A stretch of DNA of 29,333 nt from a virus. The DNA lies in the IMG/VR virus record IMGVR_UViG_3300011116_000947, positions 1 through 29,333 of that record. One strand, written 5' to 3'. Position numbers and translations under genes: made by a program. Shown piece by piece: positions 1 through 6,111 of the stretch. The stretch's first letter is position 1, and each line of letters begins with the position of its first letter. Under the pieces are notes generated by a model. That model was given only the letters and a program-made list of their open reading frames with translations, was not told where the DNA came from and did not search any database.

Positions 1-366
1 GACGGGGGGGGGCTTAGGGTGCTGGCTTGGGTCAAGCCGTTTGCCGCGTTCAAGTCGAACGTGCCGCTGGCCTATGCGTGGGAGCCGGTGCTGGTGAGCG
101 CCGCCCGCAAGCCAGTCGTCGGCGGATTGACGGTCCCGCTCAGGGACTACCTCTCTGAGCCAATCACTATGCAACGTGGACTGTCGGGGGCCAAGCCCGA
201 GCGCGTGTGCTGGTGGCTTTTTGAGGCCGTTGGCGCTGAGCCTGACGATCAGCTTGACGATATGTACCCCGGCTCCGGTGCGGTTGCTCGCGCTTGGGAT
301 ACGTGGTGTGAGCGAGTCACAAACCGTCCCATCCAGACAGGCTTGTTTGCGGAGGAGGCAGCGTGA
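1..366 (+). CDS. DNA methyltransferase-like protein, C-terminal part (5' partial)
   Basis: The reading frame is open from base 1, so the gene starts outside the window; the GTG at 19 is internal. The visible 121 residues contain LAWVKPFAAFK, an AYAWEPVLV segment, GLSGAKPERVCWWLFEAVGA and then DDMYPGSGAVARAW. From family knowledge, the D-x-(F/Y)-P-G-(S/T)-G motif is a Rossmann-type SAM-binding loop, and the order WxKPF ... AYAWEPV ... GAKPExxCxWLF ... DDxFPGSG is typical of phage-encoded DNA methyltransferase-like proteins of actinobacteriophages. The target base cannot be told because the catalytic half lies upstream. It would protect phage DNA from host restriction (inference). Its stop overlaps the next GTG by 4 nt. 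A run of nine G at 4-12 at the contig edge could hide an indel. Confidence 0.6.
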   Translation, partial: DGGGLRVLAWVKPFAAFKSNVPLAYAWEPVLVSAARKPVVGGLTVPLRDYLSEPITMQRGLSGAKPERVCWWLFEAVGAEPDDQLDDMYPGSGAVARAWDTWCERVTNRPIQTGLFAEEAA

Positions 367-632
367 TCTCGTTCCGGTTGATCGGCGGCCCGTTCGACGG
401 CGCTGAGGGCGAGGGACTATGGGACAAGGTGCCTCCCGTCCTGTGGGCAAGGCATGACGCGAACAGTCCCGGCCCTCACAAGGGCGTAGTGAACATTCGT
501 CAGCGCCCCGGTGCCGTGGCTTACAGCCACGCCGAGGAGCAGGCGGGCGTGAACTGCTACGTGCTGAGCGACGTTTCCGACGTTGGCTGGATGCGCCTCG
601 TTGAGCAGGTATCGGAGCCGCTGGCGGCATGA
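363..632 (+). CDS. small phage protein with FRLIGGPFDG N-terminus
   Basis: 89 residues starting at a GTG that overlaps the preceding stop (GTGA), which implies translational coupling. The N-terminus MISFRLIGGPFDGAEGEG matches a pattern widespread in small phage proteins, (V/F)xLxGGPxDG, in which a beta strand is followed by a Gly-Gly-Pro turn; the function of these proteins is not established. The middle is basic and His-rich, and the C-terminal part (CYVLSDVSDVGWMRLVEQV) looks like another strand-helix unit. It is followed by an ATGA overlap with a 23-residue membrane peptide. The product is soluble with no signal peptide, and I cannot assign a function. Confidence 0.7.
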   Translation: MISFRLIGGPFDGAEGEGLWDKVPPVLWARHDANSPGPHKGVVNIRQRPGAVAYSHAEEQAGVNCYVLSDVSDVGWMRLVEQVSEPLAA

Positions 633-700
633 CCGTTTGGCTTGCCGTGTTCCTGGGCTTGGCGATGCTTCTCTACTGGGGGAGTCACGATGCCCGCTGA
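629..700 (+). CDS. 23-residue single-helix membrane peptide
   Basis: This very short ORF begins at an ATG overlapping the stop of the preceding gene (ATGA) and ends 11 nt inside the next gene. The product MTVWLAVFLGLAMLLYWGSH (plus three residues) is almost entirely one hydrophobic helix ending in a polar tail, so it would sit in the cytoplasmic membrane. Coupled overlaps on both sides support real translation. Similar tiny membrane peptides occur in the leftward operon (28, 26 and 41 residues). Function unknown. Confidence 0.55.
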   Translation: MTVWLAVFLGLAMLLYWGSHDAR

Positions 701-1058
701 CCGCCCCCCGGCGCTGGTGCTGACCGAGCTTGGTCGGGCGATGCGCGAAATGGTTGAGCGCGGTCAAGCGTACGCTGCTGCCCGCCGCTCTTTGGCTACG
801 TGCAAGGGCGAGTACGAGCGGGCGATGAGCAAAGAGCTTGTCCGGCTTAGGGATGAGTACCGCCAGTCCGGTGAGCGCCTGCCCTCTGAGGAGATGCGCC
901 GCGCTATCTGCCACCAGCGGATTGGGGATGAGTACCCGCTGCTGCTGGCCGCTGAGGCTGAGTGCGATGCGATGGAGCGCCTGCTGCGAGTGGATCAAAC
1001 CCACTGCTCCGGGCTTCAGTCTGAGCTTCGGTTCCTTCAAGCGACGGAGCTGATGTGA
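690..1058 (+). CDS. helical hypothetical protein, coiled-coil-like
   Basis: 122 residues. I chose the ATG at 690 because GGGGAG lies about 6 nt upstream; an upstream start at 642 would overlap the whole membrane-peptide gene and translate an implausible Trp/Cys-rich leader. The protein is strongly helical and charged (RRSLATCKGEYERAMSKELV, then RLRDEYRQSGERL), with two isolated Cys/His positions and no recognisable catalytic motif. It sits just upstream of replication genes (ATPase, SSB), so a recombination or replication accessory role is possible, but this is only context. The stop overlaps the next GTG by 4 nt. Confidence 0.7.
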   Translation: MPADRPPALVLTELGRAMREMVERGQAYAAARRSLATCKGEYERAMSKELVRLRDEYRQSGERLPSEEMRRAICHQRIGDEYPLLLAAEAECDAMERLLRVDQTHCSGLQSELRFLQATELM

Positions 1059-1252
1059 CCGACGACGAGCGCCGGGAGGACGTAGTGGTAGCCGCGCTCA
1101 ACGGCGCGATTGAAAAGACGCATGAACTGATGCGCCGCGAGCGTGAGCGGGGCGTCCGGCGAGCCCTGCGCGTGATGGGTTGGGAGCCGCGCACCATTGA
1201 CCTCGTAGTTCAGCAGGAGCAGCAGTTCATCCACGACGGCATTGACGAGTGA
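1055..1252 (+). CDS. small charged hypothetical protein
   Basis: 65 residues from a GTG overlapping the previous stop (GTGA); it ends with another 4-nt overlap into the ATPase gene. The sequence is highly charged and helical (TDDERREDVVV..., MRRERERGVRRALRVMGWEP) with no cysteine pairs and no membrane segment. Its position between the helical protein and the RepA-like ATPase, with overlaps on both sides, indicates one polycistronic mRNA. I do not recognise a family. Confidence 0.65.
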   Translation: MTDDERREDVVVAALNGAIEKTHELMRRERERGVRRALRVMGWEPRTIDLVVQQEQQFIHDGIDE

Positions 1253-1980
1253 ACGTCGAATGGCTGGACAACGAGCATCTGAAAGCCACGCCGCCACCGC
1301 CCGTCCCGTGGGTAGTGGAAGGCTTCTGCGCCAGGGGAGCCCTAACCATGCTGGTTGGGGAGCCGGGGCAGGGGAAGTCCTATCTCGCGTTGGCGCTGGC
1401 TGCCGGTGTGTGCGAGGGCAGCGATGCCGCTGGCTTCACTATTGCCAAGCGCAGGAAGGTCGCCGTGTTTGACGCTGAGAACGGTCACGGCGAGGTTCAC
1501 CGCAGGCTTGACAGCCTTAGCTACCCGGAGCATCTGCGCGTCGGCATAACCCAAGCCGGCTTCGATCTGGAACGCCAGCTCTACGAGGTAGAGGAAGCCG
1601 GATCTGAGCTTGGCACCGACCTGATCGTGCTGGACAGCCTCCGCACCCTCTGGCCGGGGGGCGACGAAAACGACAGCGACGAGGTAACCAAGCTGCTCGC
1701 CGGTTTGCAGCAGGCGGCGAGGGACACGGACACCGCCATCGTGATCCTGCACCACCGCAACAAGAGCGGGGGATACCGGGGGTCAGGGGCGATGGCTGCC
1801 GTCCCAGAAATCTTGATCCACATGGGGGCTCACCCCAGAGACAAGGACACCACCAGGAGGAGCTTGTGGTGGGAGAAGTGCCGCATCGGCAGGCGACCGT
1901 CGAAGCATTGGGTTCGCCTGAATGACGGTGTGCATGAGGCGTTTGCCCCTAGTGGCGACGAGTTGTGGAACGACCAATAG
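1249..1980 (+). CDS. RepA/RecA-fold AAA ATPase
   Basis: 243 residues from a GTG overlapping the previous stop. A Walker A loop GEPGQGKS lies at residues 37-44. It is followed by VAVFDAEN (around 71-78), the position where RepA-like ATPases carry their catalytic acidic residue. Walker B LIVLD is at 125-129, and the AIVILHHRNKSGGYRGSG segment gives the characteristic HH...RGSG sensor loop. This order is that of the AAA_25/RepA branch of RecA-fold ATPases: hexameric helicases or loaders such as plasmid RepA, also common in phages. The likely role is DNA replication, as helicase or loader, next to SSB. No primase or DnaB N-terminal domain is attached. The family call is confident; a helicase activity is inference. 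Confidence 0.85.
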   Translation: MNVEWLDNEHLKATPPPPVPWVVEGFCARGALTMLVGEPGQGKSYLALALAAGVCEGSDAAGFTIAKRRKVAVFDAENGHGEVHRRLDSLSYPEHLRVGITQAGFDLERQLYEVEEAGSELGTDLIVLDSLRTLWPGGDENDSDEVTKLLAGLQQAARDTDTAIVILHHRNKSGGYRGSGAMAAVPEILIHMGAHPRDKDTTRRSLWWEKCRIGRRPSKHWVRLNDGVHEAFAPSGDELWNDQ

Positions 1981-1988
1981 GAGGGATG

Positions 1989-2342
1989 ATGAGAAGTCCG
2001 AACACGGTAACGATTGAGGGCAACCTTGCCCGACCCCCGGAGCAGCAGGGCAACGGACCGGTGAAGTTCTCTATCTGCTGGAACGCCCGCAAGAAGGATG
2101 AGGCGAGCGGCGAGTGGACGAGTATCCCGAACTGGTTTGACGTAATCAGTTGGGACAGGGAGCAGGTTGCCGCTGCTGGACTGGACAAGGGCAGCCGCGT
2201 GGTGGTCACGGGCCGCTTGCAGCAGGACACTTGGGAGGACAAGGAGACAGGGCAGAAGCGCAGCAAGGTTGTTGTGGTGGCTGACAACGTGGCCCGCACC
2301 CTTGATCGGGTGGAGCAGCGCCAGGACGCGCCGGACTGGTGA
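1989..2342 (+). CDS. ssb: single-stranded DNA-binding protein (OB fold) without acidic tail
   Basis: 117 residues. The N-terminus MRSPNTVTIEGNLARPPE is the usual SSB beta-1 signature, and FSICWNARKK, WFDVISWDREQVAAAGLDKG and SRVVVTGRLQQDTWEDKETG follow the canonical OB-fold order. GGAGGG at 1980-1985 supports the ATG at 1989 or the adjoining ATG at 1986; a GTG at 1965 would extend it into the ATPase gene. Bacterial SSBs end in a flexible acidic tail with a terminal (D/E)xxPF tip that recruits partner proteins. This one stops soon after the OB fold (RVEQRQDAPDW) with no such tip, although a DADIPF end occurs on the leftward zinc-ribbon protein at 7181-7750. It protects ssDNA during replication and recombination. 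Confidence 0.9.
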   Translation: MRSPNTVTIEGNLARPPEQQGNGPVKFSICWNARKKDEASGEWTSIPNWFDVISWDREQVAAAGLDKGSRVVVTGRLQQDTWEDKETGQKRSKVVVVADNVARTLDRVEQRQDAPDW

Positions 2343-2665
2343 TGCTTTCCGCTACTGAGGAGCGCGATGCGGCCCTAGCAAGGGTGGATGCTGCCGCGGC
2401 GCAGGAGTGGAAGCGACTAGCTAACCGAGCGGTTGAAAGCCTTGCCGCCTCGGGTAAGCCGTTCACTACCGACGAGGTGTGGGAGCTACTGGCCGGACAG
2501 CCAACGGCCTCCACGCATGAGCCGCGAGCTTTGGGCGCGGTCATGGCTGCTCACTGCCGGCGCGGACTGATTGAGAAAACGGGTCGGCAGGTTCCCACCA
2601 AGCGGGCTGCTTCTCACGCTCGTCCGTTGTCCGAGTGGGTTGGGACTGGCGGGATGGACTGGTGA
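2342..2665 (+). CDS. winged-helix-like small phage protein
   Basis: 107 residues from an ATG overlapping the ssb stop (TGATG). An N-terminal helix (ATEERDAALARVDAAAAQEW) precedes FTTDEVWELLAGQPTA, EPRALGAVMAAHCRRGLI and a basic beta-hairpin-like stretch. This arrangement (TxDEVW, ...EPRALGAVM, RxGLIxxTG, HARPLxxW) recurs in small proteins of actinobacteriophages and resembles a winged helix with a basic wing. It may bind DNA near the replication proteins, but no function is established. The product ends in MDW and overlaps the next GTG by 4 nt. Confidence 0.7.
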   Translation: MLSATEERDAALARVDAAAAQEWKRLANRAVESLAASGKPFTTDEVWELLAGQPTASTHEPRALGAVMAAHCRRGLIEKTGRQVPTKRAASHARPLSEWVGTGGMDW

Positions 2666-2826
2666 GCGGCGACCCGTACGACCGTCCGTGGCGCGACAGC
2701 GAGTGGGCTGAGCGCGTTGAGCGTGACTGGATCATTCGTGAGCGCGGCGAGCGTGACGATTCCGTTTGGGAAAACGGAAACGAATCTGACGGGCCGGTTG
2801 ATGATTCGCAAGAGGACAGCGAGTGA
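2662..2826 (+). CDS. small acidic/arginine-rich hypothetical protein
   Basis: 54 residues from a GTG overlapping the previous stop by 4 nt, and itself overlapping the next GTG by 4 nt. The N-terminal half is Arg/Trp-rich (DRPWRDSEWAERVERDWIIR) and the C-terminal half strongly acidic (NGNESDGPVDDSQEDSE). An upstream start at 2635 in the same frame would extend it into the previous gene and is less likely given the overlap pattern. The product looks partly disordered. No family recognised. Confidence 0.55.
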   Translation: MSGDPYDRPWRDSEWAERVERDWIIRERGERDDSVWENGNESDGPVDDSQEDSE

Positions 2827-3287
2827 CCGACCAGCACAAGACCTTCCGCGTCCTTCAACACCAAGCGACCGTTATGCGCCGGCAACGGCTCAGCCTCGGA
2901 CACCGCTTGGATAAGGCGCTAAGGCAAGCGAAGCTGCTCACCGCTCAGCGTGGGGCGAGCATGGAGCGCCGCGCCCGGTCAGCGGAGAACATGAGCATCG
3001 GCCCAGGTGGGGATCCGTCCTTACTTTACGAGCCCGGTAAGGAGAACCCTTACGACGCTTTCAGCTTCCGCGCCACCGTCCTCATTGAGCTGCTGGAACG
3101 GGAGGTGGATGCTCACCGCACCGCCCCCGTGTTTGGGGATGCCGCACTAGAAACCCAGGAGGAGCGGGATCGAAGGCTGCTCGGGTACGTGGAGCGCGGC
3201 CTAGCCCCGGAGGTAATCAACCTTCTTGACCCTGCTCAGGGCGGCGTCAGGGCGATTCGTCAAGCGTTGAGGAGACTAAGTGACTAG
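2823..3287 (+). CDS. basic helical hypothetical protein
   Basis: 154 residues from a GTG overlapping the previous stop; the 3' end overlaps the next GTG by 8 nt. The N-terminal half is rich in Arg/Gln/Lys (TVMRRQRLSLGHRLDKALRQ), the middle has a turn-rich linker (GPGGDPSLLYEPGKENPYD), and the C-terminal half is amphipathic helix (ATVLIELLEREVDAHRTAP). I see no catalytic motif, cysteine pair or membrane segment. It sits between SSB-associated genes and a zinc-finger regulator, so a DNA-related role is plausible only by context. Confidence 0.65.
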   Translation: MTDQHKTFRVLQHQATVMRRQRLSLGHRLDKALRQAKLLTAQRGASMERRARSAENMSIGPGGDPSLLYEPGKENPYDAFSFRATVLIELLEREVDAHRTAPVFGDAALETQEERDRRLLGYVERGLAPEVINLLDPAQGGVRAIRQALRRLSD

Positions 3288-3702
3288 AACCTGCTCGGCT
3301 TGCGGGAAAGACAAGCCTTTGACTACCAACAATTTCTATCGGCGGGGGCAGGGGTATCGCCGGCAGTGTATTTCGTGTGTCAGGAATCGTGCTGGTTCGA
3401 CAACCAAGACGATTGCGGGTGGTGGCCGGCTGCCTATCGGCCCGTTCCGTGACTGGATGGAACGCAAGCTCGCCTACTACGAGGGCAGTGTGGAGCTTCT
3501 GGCGCAGGCTACGGGCCTGCCCGACCGTCAGGTTAGGCGTGTGCTTAGGGAGGCTGACAGCGTGGCCCTGGACACTGTGGACAGGGCGCTGATAAACGAG
3601 GGTTCGACCCCGCTTTGGGCTCTGGATTATTCGGAGGAGGATTTCCAGCGAGCGGCGCATGAGGTCAGTAGGCAGCGGGGCAAGAGGAAGGTGGCAGTGT
3701 GA
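3280..3702 (+). CDS. zinc-finger plus helix-turn-helix DNA-binding protein
   Basis: 140 residues from a GTG. The N-terminus TCSACGKDKPLTTNNFYRRG followed by CISC gives a CxxC...CxxC zinc ribbon at about residues 4-34. From family knowledge this treble-clef-like CxxC-KPLxxxxFYRR-CxxC unit occurs in phage DNA-binding and HNH-like proteins, but no HNH catalytic residues follow. From residue 50 (LPIGPFRDWMERKLAYYEGS) a helix-turn-helix is apparent: ELLAQATGLPDRQVRRVLRE as the helix pair, then LDTVDRALINEGS. It is probably a transcriptional regulator encoded at the end of the early block. The same PFRDWL...GLxxRQxRRxL organisation is seen in other phage regulators. Confidence 0.7.
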   Translation: MTRTCSACGKDKPLTTNNFYRRGQGYRRQCISCVRNRAGSTTKTIAGGGRLPIGPFRDWMERKLAYYEGSVELLAQATGLPDRQVRRVLREADSVALDTVDRALINEGSTPLWALDYSEEDFQRAAHEVSRQRGKRKVAV

Positions 3703-3775
3703 GTGTTTTCCGTCCGGTCTTTTTGCTAGTTTCCTTTTCGGGTCGTCTTGCCATGCCCGCGTTTAGGAGATAGGC
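3703..3775 (+). promoter_or_regulatory. T-rich leader before terS
   Basis: A 73-nt gap between the zinc-finger regulator and terS, unusual in this otherwise overlapping block. It has T-runs (gtcttttt, ccttttcggg) and ends in an AGGAGA Shine-Dalgarno before ATG 3776. I found no convincing -35/-10 pair or stable hairpin. Confidence 0.3.
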
Positions 3776-4282
3776 ATGGAACTGGAAGCGATTGTTAGCC
3801 GCGACTACGACCACGACACGGTTGATATGGCGTTGTTGCAGCTTGTCTTGAATGACTACAACGTGAGTAAGACCTGCCGCGACCTGGAAGCTCACGCGGG
3901 TATCAAGATTCCGCGTAAAACTCTTTCGCAGTGGAAGGATCGTTACCCTCGCCGGCTTCAATTTCACGCAACGCAATCTGCCCGAGAATTGGAGGAGCGG
4001 ATTGTCACGAAGCAGCGGGCTATCGCTTCCGCCGCCCTAGATGTGGTGCATGAAGCGATTGAGAAGGAGGCCGTGAGGGTGAAAGCCGGCGACGTTAGGG
4101 ATATGAGCGCCGCCGCCAGGAACATGGCGACCACTTCCGCCATCGCCACGGACAAGCTGCTCGCTATGACGGGCCGACCTTCCGCCATTGTCCAGCATGA
4201 ACGTAAGCCTGAGCAGATCATTGAGCGCCTGAAAGAGCTGGGCGTGGTTGAGGGAACCGCTGAGGAGGTCAGTGATGAATGA
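3776..4282 (+). CDS. terS: terminase small subunit (probable)
   Basis: 168 residues with AGGAGA ahead of the ATG. The N-terminal third contains a helix-turn-helix (DMALLQLVLNDYNVSKTCRD, then IPRKTLSQWKDRYP), as expected for the DNA-recognition domain of phage small terminases. The rest is helical (EERIVTKQRAIASAALDVVH) and ends with AARNMATTSAIATDKLLAMT-GRP and a REPEQIIERLKELG-like tail, a pattern typical of actinophage small terminases, where the helical core oligomerises. It would recognise the packaging site and regulate TerL. It lies 5.8 kb upstream of terL with a leftward operon between, which is unusual. A general HTH transcription factor is the alternative. Confidence 0.65.
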   Translation: MELEAIVSRDYDHDTVDMALLQLVLNDYNVSKTCRDLEAHAGIKIPRKTLSQWKDRYPRRLQFHATQSARELEERIVTKQRAIASAALDVVHEAIEKEAVRVKAGDVRDMSAAARNMATTSAIATDKLLAMTGRPSAIVQHERKPEQIIERLKELGVVEGTAEEVSDE

Positions 4283-4451
4283 TGAGGAGCGCCGCGACTG
4301 GCTGCGGCATAACTATTTGGCTCGCCGTCCTTCCGCCTGGGGTCGAAGCGTTATCCCGGTCGGCCACAAGGTCAGGGCGGGGCTCGGGTATCCGCCTACG
4401 TCGAAGCTGATGCCTTCGCTGGGTCGTCCGTGGACTGAACTCGGGCGCTGA
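4275..4451 (+). CDS. small basic hypothetical protein
   Basis: 58 residues from the ATG at 4275, which overlaps the terS stop by 8 nt and has GAGGAGG about 6 nt upstream. The sequence (MNDEERRDWLRHNYLARRPS..., VGHKVRAGLGYPPTSKLMPS) is basic and turn-rich with no recognised domain. It is the last rightward gene of the early block; two hairpins follow within 35 nt. Confidence 0.55.
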   Translation: MNDEERRDWLRHNYLARRPSAWGRSVIPVGHKVRAGLGYPPTSKLMPSLGRPWTELGR

Positions 4452-4456
4452 ACGAC

Positions 4457-4482
4457 AACGGGCCGCCCGAAGGCGACCCGTT
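4457..4482. terminator. hairpin with UUCG loop between convergent operons
   Basis: The inverted repeat is AACGGGCCGCC / GGCGACCCGTT with one C-A mismatch and a 4-nt loop. Read leftward the loop is TTCG closed by C-G, the extra-stable tetraloop found in many rho-independent terminators; read rightward it is CGAA. Only a short T-run follows (TTT at the right edge). It would serve the leftward operon best and may act on both strands. Confidence 0.65.
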
Positions 4483-4485
4483 TAC

Positions 4486-4517
4486 CTAGATTGGAGGCTA
4501 GGTGTCCTCCATTCTAG
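4486..4517. terminator. second inverted repeat at the convergent junction
   Basis: A 12-bp inverted repeat, CTAGATTGGAGG / CCTCCATTCTAG, with one mismatch and an 8-nt loop (CTAGGTGT). It starts 7 nt beyond the stop of the last leftward gene. It could form an mRNA 3'-end hairpin or a regulator site; there is no U-tract. Its GGAGGCTAG core resembles the Shine-Dalgarno cassette reused before several leftward genes. Confidence 0.5.
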
Positions 4518-4523
4518 CGGAAG

Positions 4524-4604
4524 CTACTGCCAGATGATCCGCACTAGGCAGTATCCGATTGCTCCCCATAGGAATATGAGGAGGTAGGCGTTAGCGGCGC
4601 TCAT
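4524..4604 (-). CDS. 26-residue membrane peptide
   Basis: Last gene of the leftward operon. The ATG overlaps the stop of the preceding gene (ATGA), with the GGAAGGTGG of the operon repeat acting as a plausible ribosome-binding site 5 nt upstream. The product starts MSAANAYLLIFLWGAIGYCL and is a single hydrophobic helix with a short C-terminal tail. A longer same-frame reading from 4820 would translate an Arg/Gly-rich leader that overlaps the true 55-residue gene in another frame, so it is rejected. Function unknown. Confidence 0.5.
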   Translation of the reverse strand: MSAANAYLLIFLWGAIGYCLVRIIWQ

Positions 4605-4768
4605 GCGACCACCTTCCGCTTCTGCATCGCCGCCTCCACCCTTCTCGCGGCGGCGCCGGCTTCGTGAATGTTCACGTAGGGGCCAACCTTCCGCCCCGCG
4701 TGAGTGAGCCAGTAGCGCGTCGTCTGCACCCCTGGCCGGACGGTTACGTGCTCGCGGGTGATTCTCAT
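4601..4768 (-). CDS. small basic hypothetical protein
   Basis: 55 residues, with ATG and TGA overlaps (ATGA) on both sides. The sequence begins MRITREHVTVRPGVQTTRYW and continues LTHAGRKVGPYVNIHEAGAA before a Lys/Arg-rich helix ending RKVVA. It looks like a small beta-hairpin plus helix. Two copies of the operon repeat fall inside it (as GRKV and KRKV codons). No family recognised; it is too short for simple ORF thresholds but fits perfectly into the overlapping chain. Confidence 0.6.
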   Translation of the reverse strand: MRITREHVTVRPGVQTTRYWLTHAGRKVGPYVNIHEAGAAARRVEAAMQKRKVVA

Positions 4769-5004
4769 ACGGGATCACCGTTCCCGAGCCAGAACGTCCA
4801 GACAATTGCGCCCTCACCATCGTCCAGGTGTTCGATATCCCAGTTGGGGATCAGTTCACCTACCGCGTCGGCAATATGCCGGTCTGCCTCCGGCACAAAG
4901 AAGCACACTCGCGCCTCCTGGTCGTTCATCTCCCAGCCCATCGCTTCCGCGAACGCGAACGCTCGCTTCATCGTTGGGGTAACGGTGCGGTCATGGTTTC
5001 TCAT
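4765..5004 (-). CDS. acidic small hypothetical protein
   Basis: 79 residues from an ATG that overlaps the upstream stop (ATGA) and has GGCGGAAGGTGG 4 nt before it. The product is acidic: MKRAFAFAEAMGWEMNDQEA, CFFVPEADRHIADAVGELIP, then DDGEGAIVWTFWLGNGDPV. An N-terminal helix followed by beta strands suggests a small alpha/beta fold. No catalytic motif. The acidity would fit a DNA-mimic or binding partner, but that is only speculation. Confidence 0.65.
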   Translation of the reverse strand: MRNHDRTVTPTMKRAFAFAEAMGWEMNDQEARVCFFVPEADRHIADAVGELIPNWDIEHLDDGEGAIVWTFWLGNGDPV

Positions 5005-5192
5005 GCCGCCACCTTCCGCCGCTCCTGCACGATCTCGTCGGTGCTTGTGTCGGTGACGTACATCGTGTCACCTTCCTTGAGCATCGGGGCTATCCGGTTT
5101 ACTACCCGGTACATGGCGGGCTCGTCCTGCGCCCACTCCTCGTACGGGGGTTCGCCGGGGTCGTCGGTGAATACTTCGATCAGGTACGTCAT
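5001..5192 (-). CDS. acidic small hypothetical protein
   Basis: 63 residues. I chose the ATG at 5192 because AGGAGGCTAGG lies directly before it; the alternative at 5264 would read through the upstream 28-residue gene. The product starts MTYLIEVFTDDPGEPPYEEW and continues AQDEPAMYRVVNRIAPMLKE before VTDTSTDEIVQERRKVAA. It has an N-terminal strand, an acidic loop and a helix. It overlaps the next gene by 4 nt. No family recognised. Confidence 0.65.
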   Translation of the reverse strand: MTYLIEVFTDDPGEPPYEEWAQDEPAMYRVVNRIAPMLKEGDTMYVTDTSTDEIVQERRKVAA

Positions 5193-5194
5193 TC

Positions 5195-5281
5195 CTAGCC
5201 TCCTATCCTGGTTATCACTATTGCCGCGAAGGGAATGGCCGCGATGAGTAGCGGCACAATCCATTCGTGACTGTCCTTCAT
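5195..5281 (-). CDS. 28-residue single-helix membrane peptide
   Basis: The ATG overlaps the stop of the 152-residue gene (ATGA). The product is MKDSHEWIVPLLIAAIPFAA followed by IVITRIGG: a short polar N-terminus and one hydrophobic helix. Its last codons (AGGATAGGAGGCTAG) contain the Shine-Dalgarno of the next gene, whose ATG begins 2 nt after the stop, so translation is probably coupled. Function unknown. Confidence 0.55.
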   Translation of the reverse strand: MKDSHEWIVPLLIAAIPFAAIVITRIGG

Positions 5282-5736
5282 GCGGGCAAGACCTCCCGAA
5301 CCTCTTGCCCGAGGTAGTAGTCCAGGCGCATAGCTTCTATGGCCTCTTTACTCACATCGGTCCAAGCGTCCGGGTTTGCCCACGGGTTGTCCTCATGGCC
5401 CGCGTCGCCCTCGTCGTGGTAGTCGCCCACGATTGCGATGCGATCACCGGCCCACCTTCCGACTACCTCATTCATTAGGTAGTCCTCGCGGCCCGTAACT
5501 GGCACCGGGCGGTCGTCATAGCCCGGACCCCAATACGCGAACGCCTCATTCCAGGGGTGAAGGTCGCCCCCGCCCCTTCCGTTAGGCCCGTTAGTGGCCG
5601 CCAGAAGTACGGCAAGACCGGCCATTACACCGTTGCCGCTAGGCGCAAACTCCAAGAGCTTGAGCCCATCGCCAAACGTGGTCGGCTTCAGATACTCGCG
5701 CCGATCCAGATTACATATGTAGTGATACTGCCCCAT
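5278..5736 (-). CDS. conserved protein of the MGQYHY-NLDRREYL type
   Basis: 152 residues from the ATG at 5736, preceded by AAAGGAGG at 8 nt; an in-frame upstream start at 5796 is less likely because it would overlap a Cys-pair gene. The N-terminus MGQYHYICNLDRREYLKPTT followed by FGDGLKLLEF is the hallmark of a family of uncharacterised proteins that I recall from actinobacteria and their phages. Further conserved-looking parts are WAGDRIAIVGDYHDEGD and the C-terminal YLGQEVREVLP. No membrane segment, and no catalytic triad I can name. Family membership is moderately sure; function unknown. Confidence 0.7.
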   Translation of the reverse strand: MGQYHYICNLDRREYLKPTTFGDGLKLLEFAPSGNGVMAGLAVLLAATNGPNGRGGGDLHPWNEAFAYWGPGYDDRPVPVTGREDYLMNEVVGRWAGDRIAIVGDYHDEGDAGHEDNPWANPDAWTDVSKEAIEAMRLDYYLGQEVREVLPA

Positions 5737-5897
5737 TACCTGCCTCCTTTGATAAAGAGCGGGAGCTGCGGCTGCCTGTCCCGGCACTCGTAGCACCGCC
5801 CGGTTTCATCTACTAGCTGCGGCGATATGCCGCAGGTACGACACTTGGATACCCCCGCCCGCTGGCGGCTTGTGACGACTGGCTTAGACGCCTGCAT
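5736..5897 (-). CDS. small zinc-ribbon protein
   Basis: 53 residues. The ATG at 5897 lies 14 nt inside the preceding gene, and the stop overlaps the next ATG (TAATG). The sequence has C-x2-C-x12-C-x2-C (CRTC at 19-22 and CYEC at 35-38) with the intervening GISPQLVDETGR, a typical zinc-knuckle ribbon. The basic N-terminus could contact nucleic acid. Its tail RQPQLPLFIKGGR carries the Shine-Dalgarno for the next gene. Role unknown; one of several Cys-pair mini-proteins in this operon. Confidence 0.6.
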   Translation of the reverse strand: MQASKPVVTSRQRAGVSKCRTCGISPQLVDETGRCYECRDRQPQLPLFIKGGR

Positions 5898-6111
5898 GGC
5901 TGCGCCACCTTTCATTCTGTTCCAGCAGCTCGGCGTACTCCTGGCAGTCAGCGAGGGTGAGAAACGTGCCTAGCGGTTTCTCGCCCCCGTAGTCCTGACG
6001 GCGCAGGTGCCATTTATCTCCGCGCAGACTTGCGATAAAGCGGTTGTCGGGCGACTCGTATATGCCGGCCTGCACCTTCCGCCACCTCTGGCTTGACTTG
6101 TAGCGGTTCAT
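5884..6111 (-). CDS. small basic hypothetical protein
   Basis: 75 residues from the ATG at 6111, which overlaps the upstream stop (TAATG). A longer reading from 6222 gives an Arg-rich leader overlapping the upstream gene and is rejected. The product begins MNRYKSSQRWRKVQAGIYES and continues DNRFIASLRGDKWHLRRQDY, then a helix (TLADCQEYAELLEQNERW). The first half resembles a three-stranded beta-sheet (AGIYESxDxRFxAxxRGDxWxLR) as seen in many small phage proteins. No assigned function. Confidence 0.65.
   Translation of the reverse strand: MNRYKSSQRWRKVQAGIYESPDNRFIASLRGDKWHLRRQDYGGEKPLGTFLTLADCQEYAELLEQNERWRSHAGV

Noticed and set aside
417-1040. 207-residue minus-strand ORF
   Set aside because: It lies opposite the well-supported rightward genes with coupled overlaps and has the composition of an antisense shadow.
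3595-3625. tRNA-like GGTTCGACCCC sequence
   Set aside because: It looks like a T-arm, but no acceptor or anticodon stem can be folded around it, and it lies inside the HTH gene.
4524-4820. 98-residue reading for the last leftward gene
   Set aside because: Its first 72 residues run through the 55-residue gene in another frame; only the final 26 residues after the coupled ATG at 4604 are supported.
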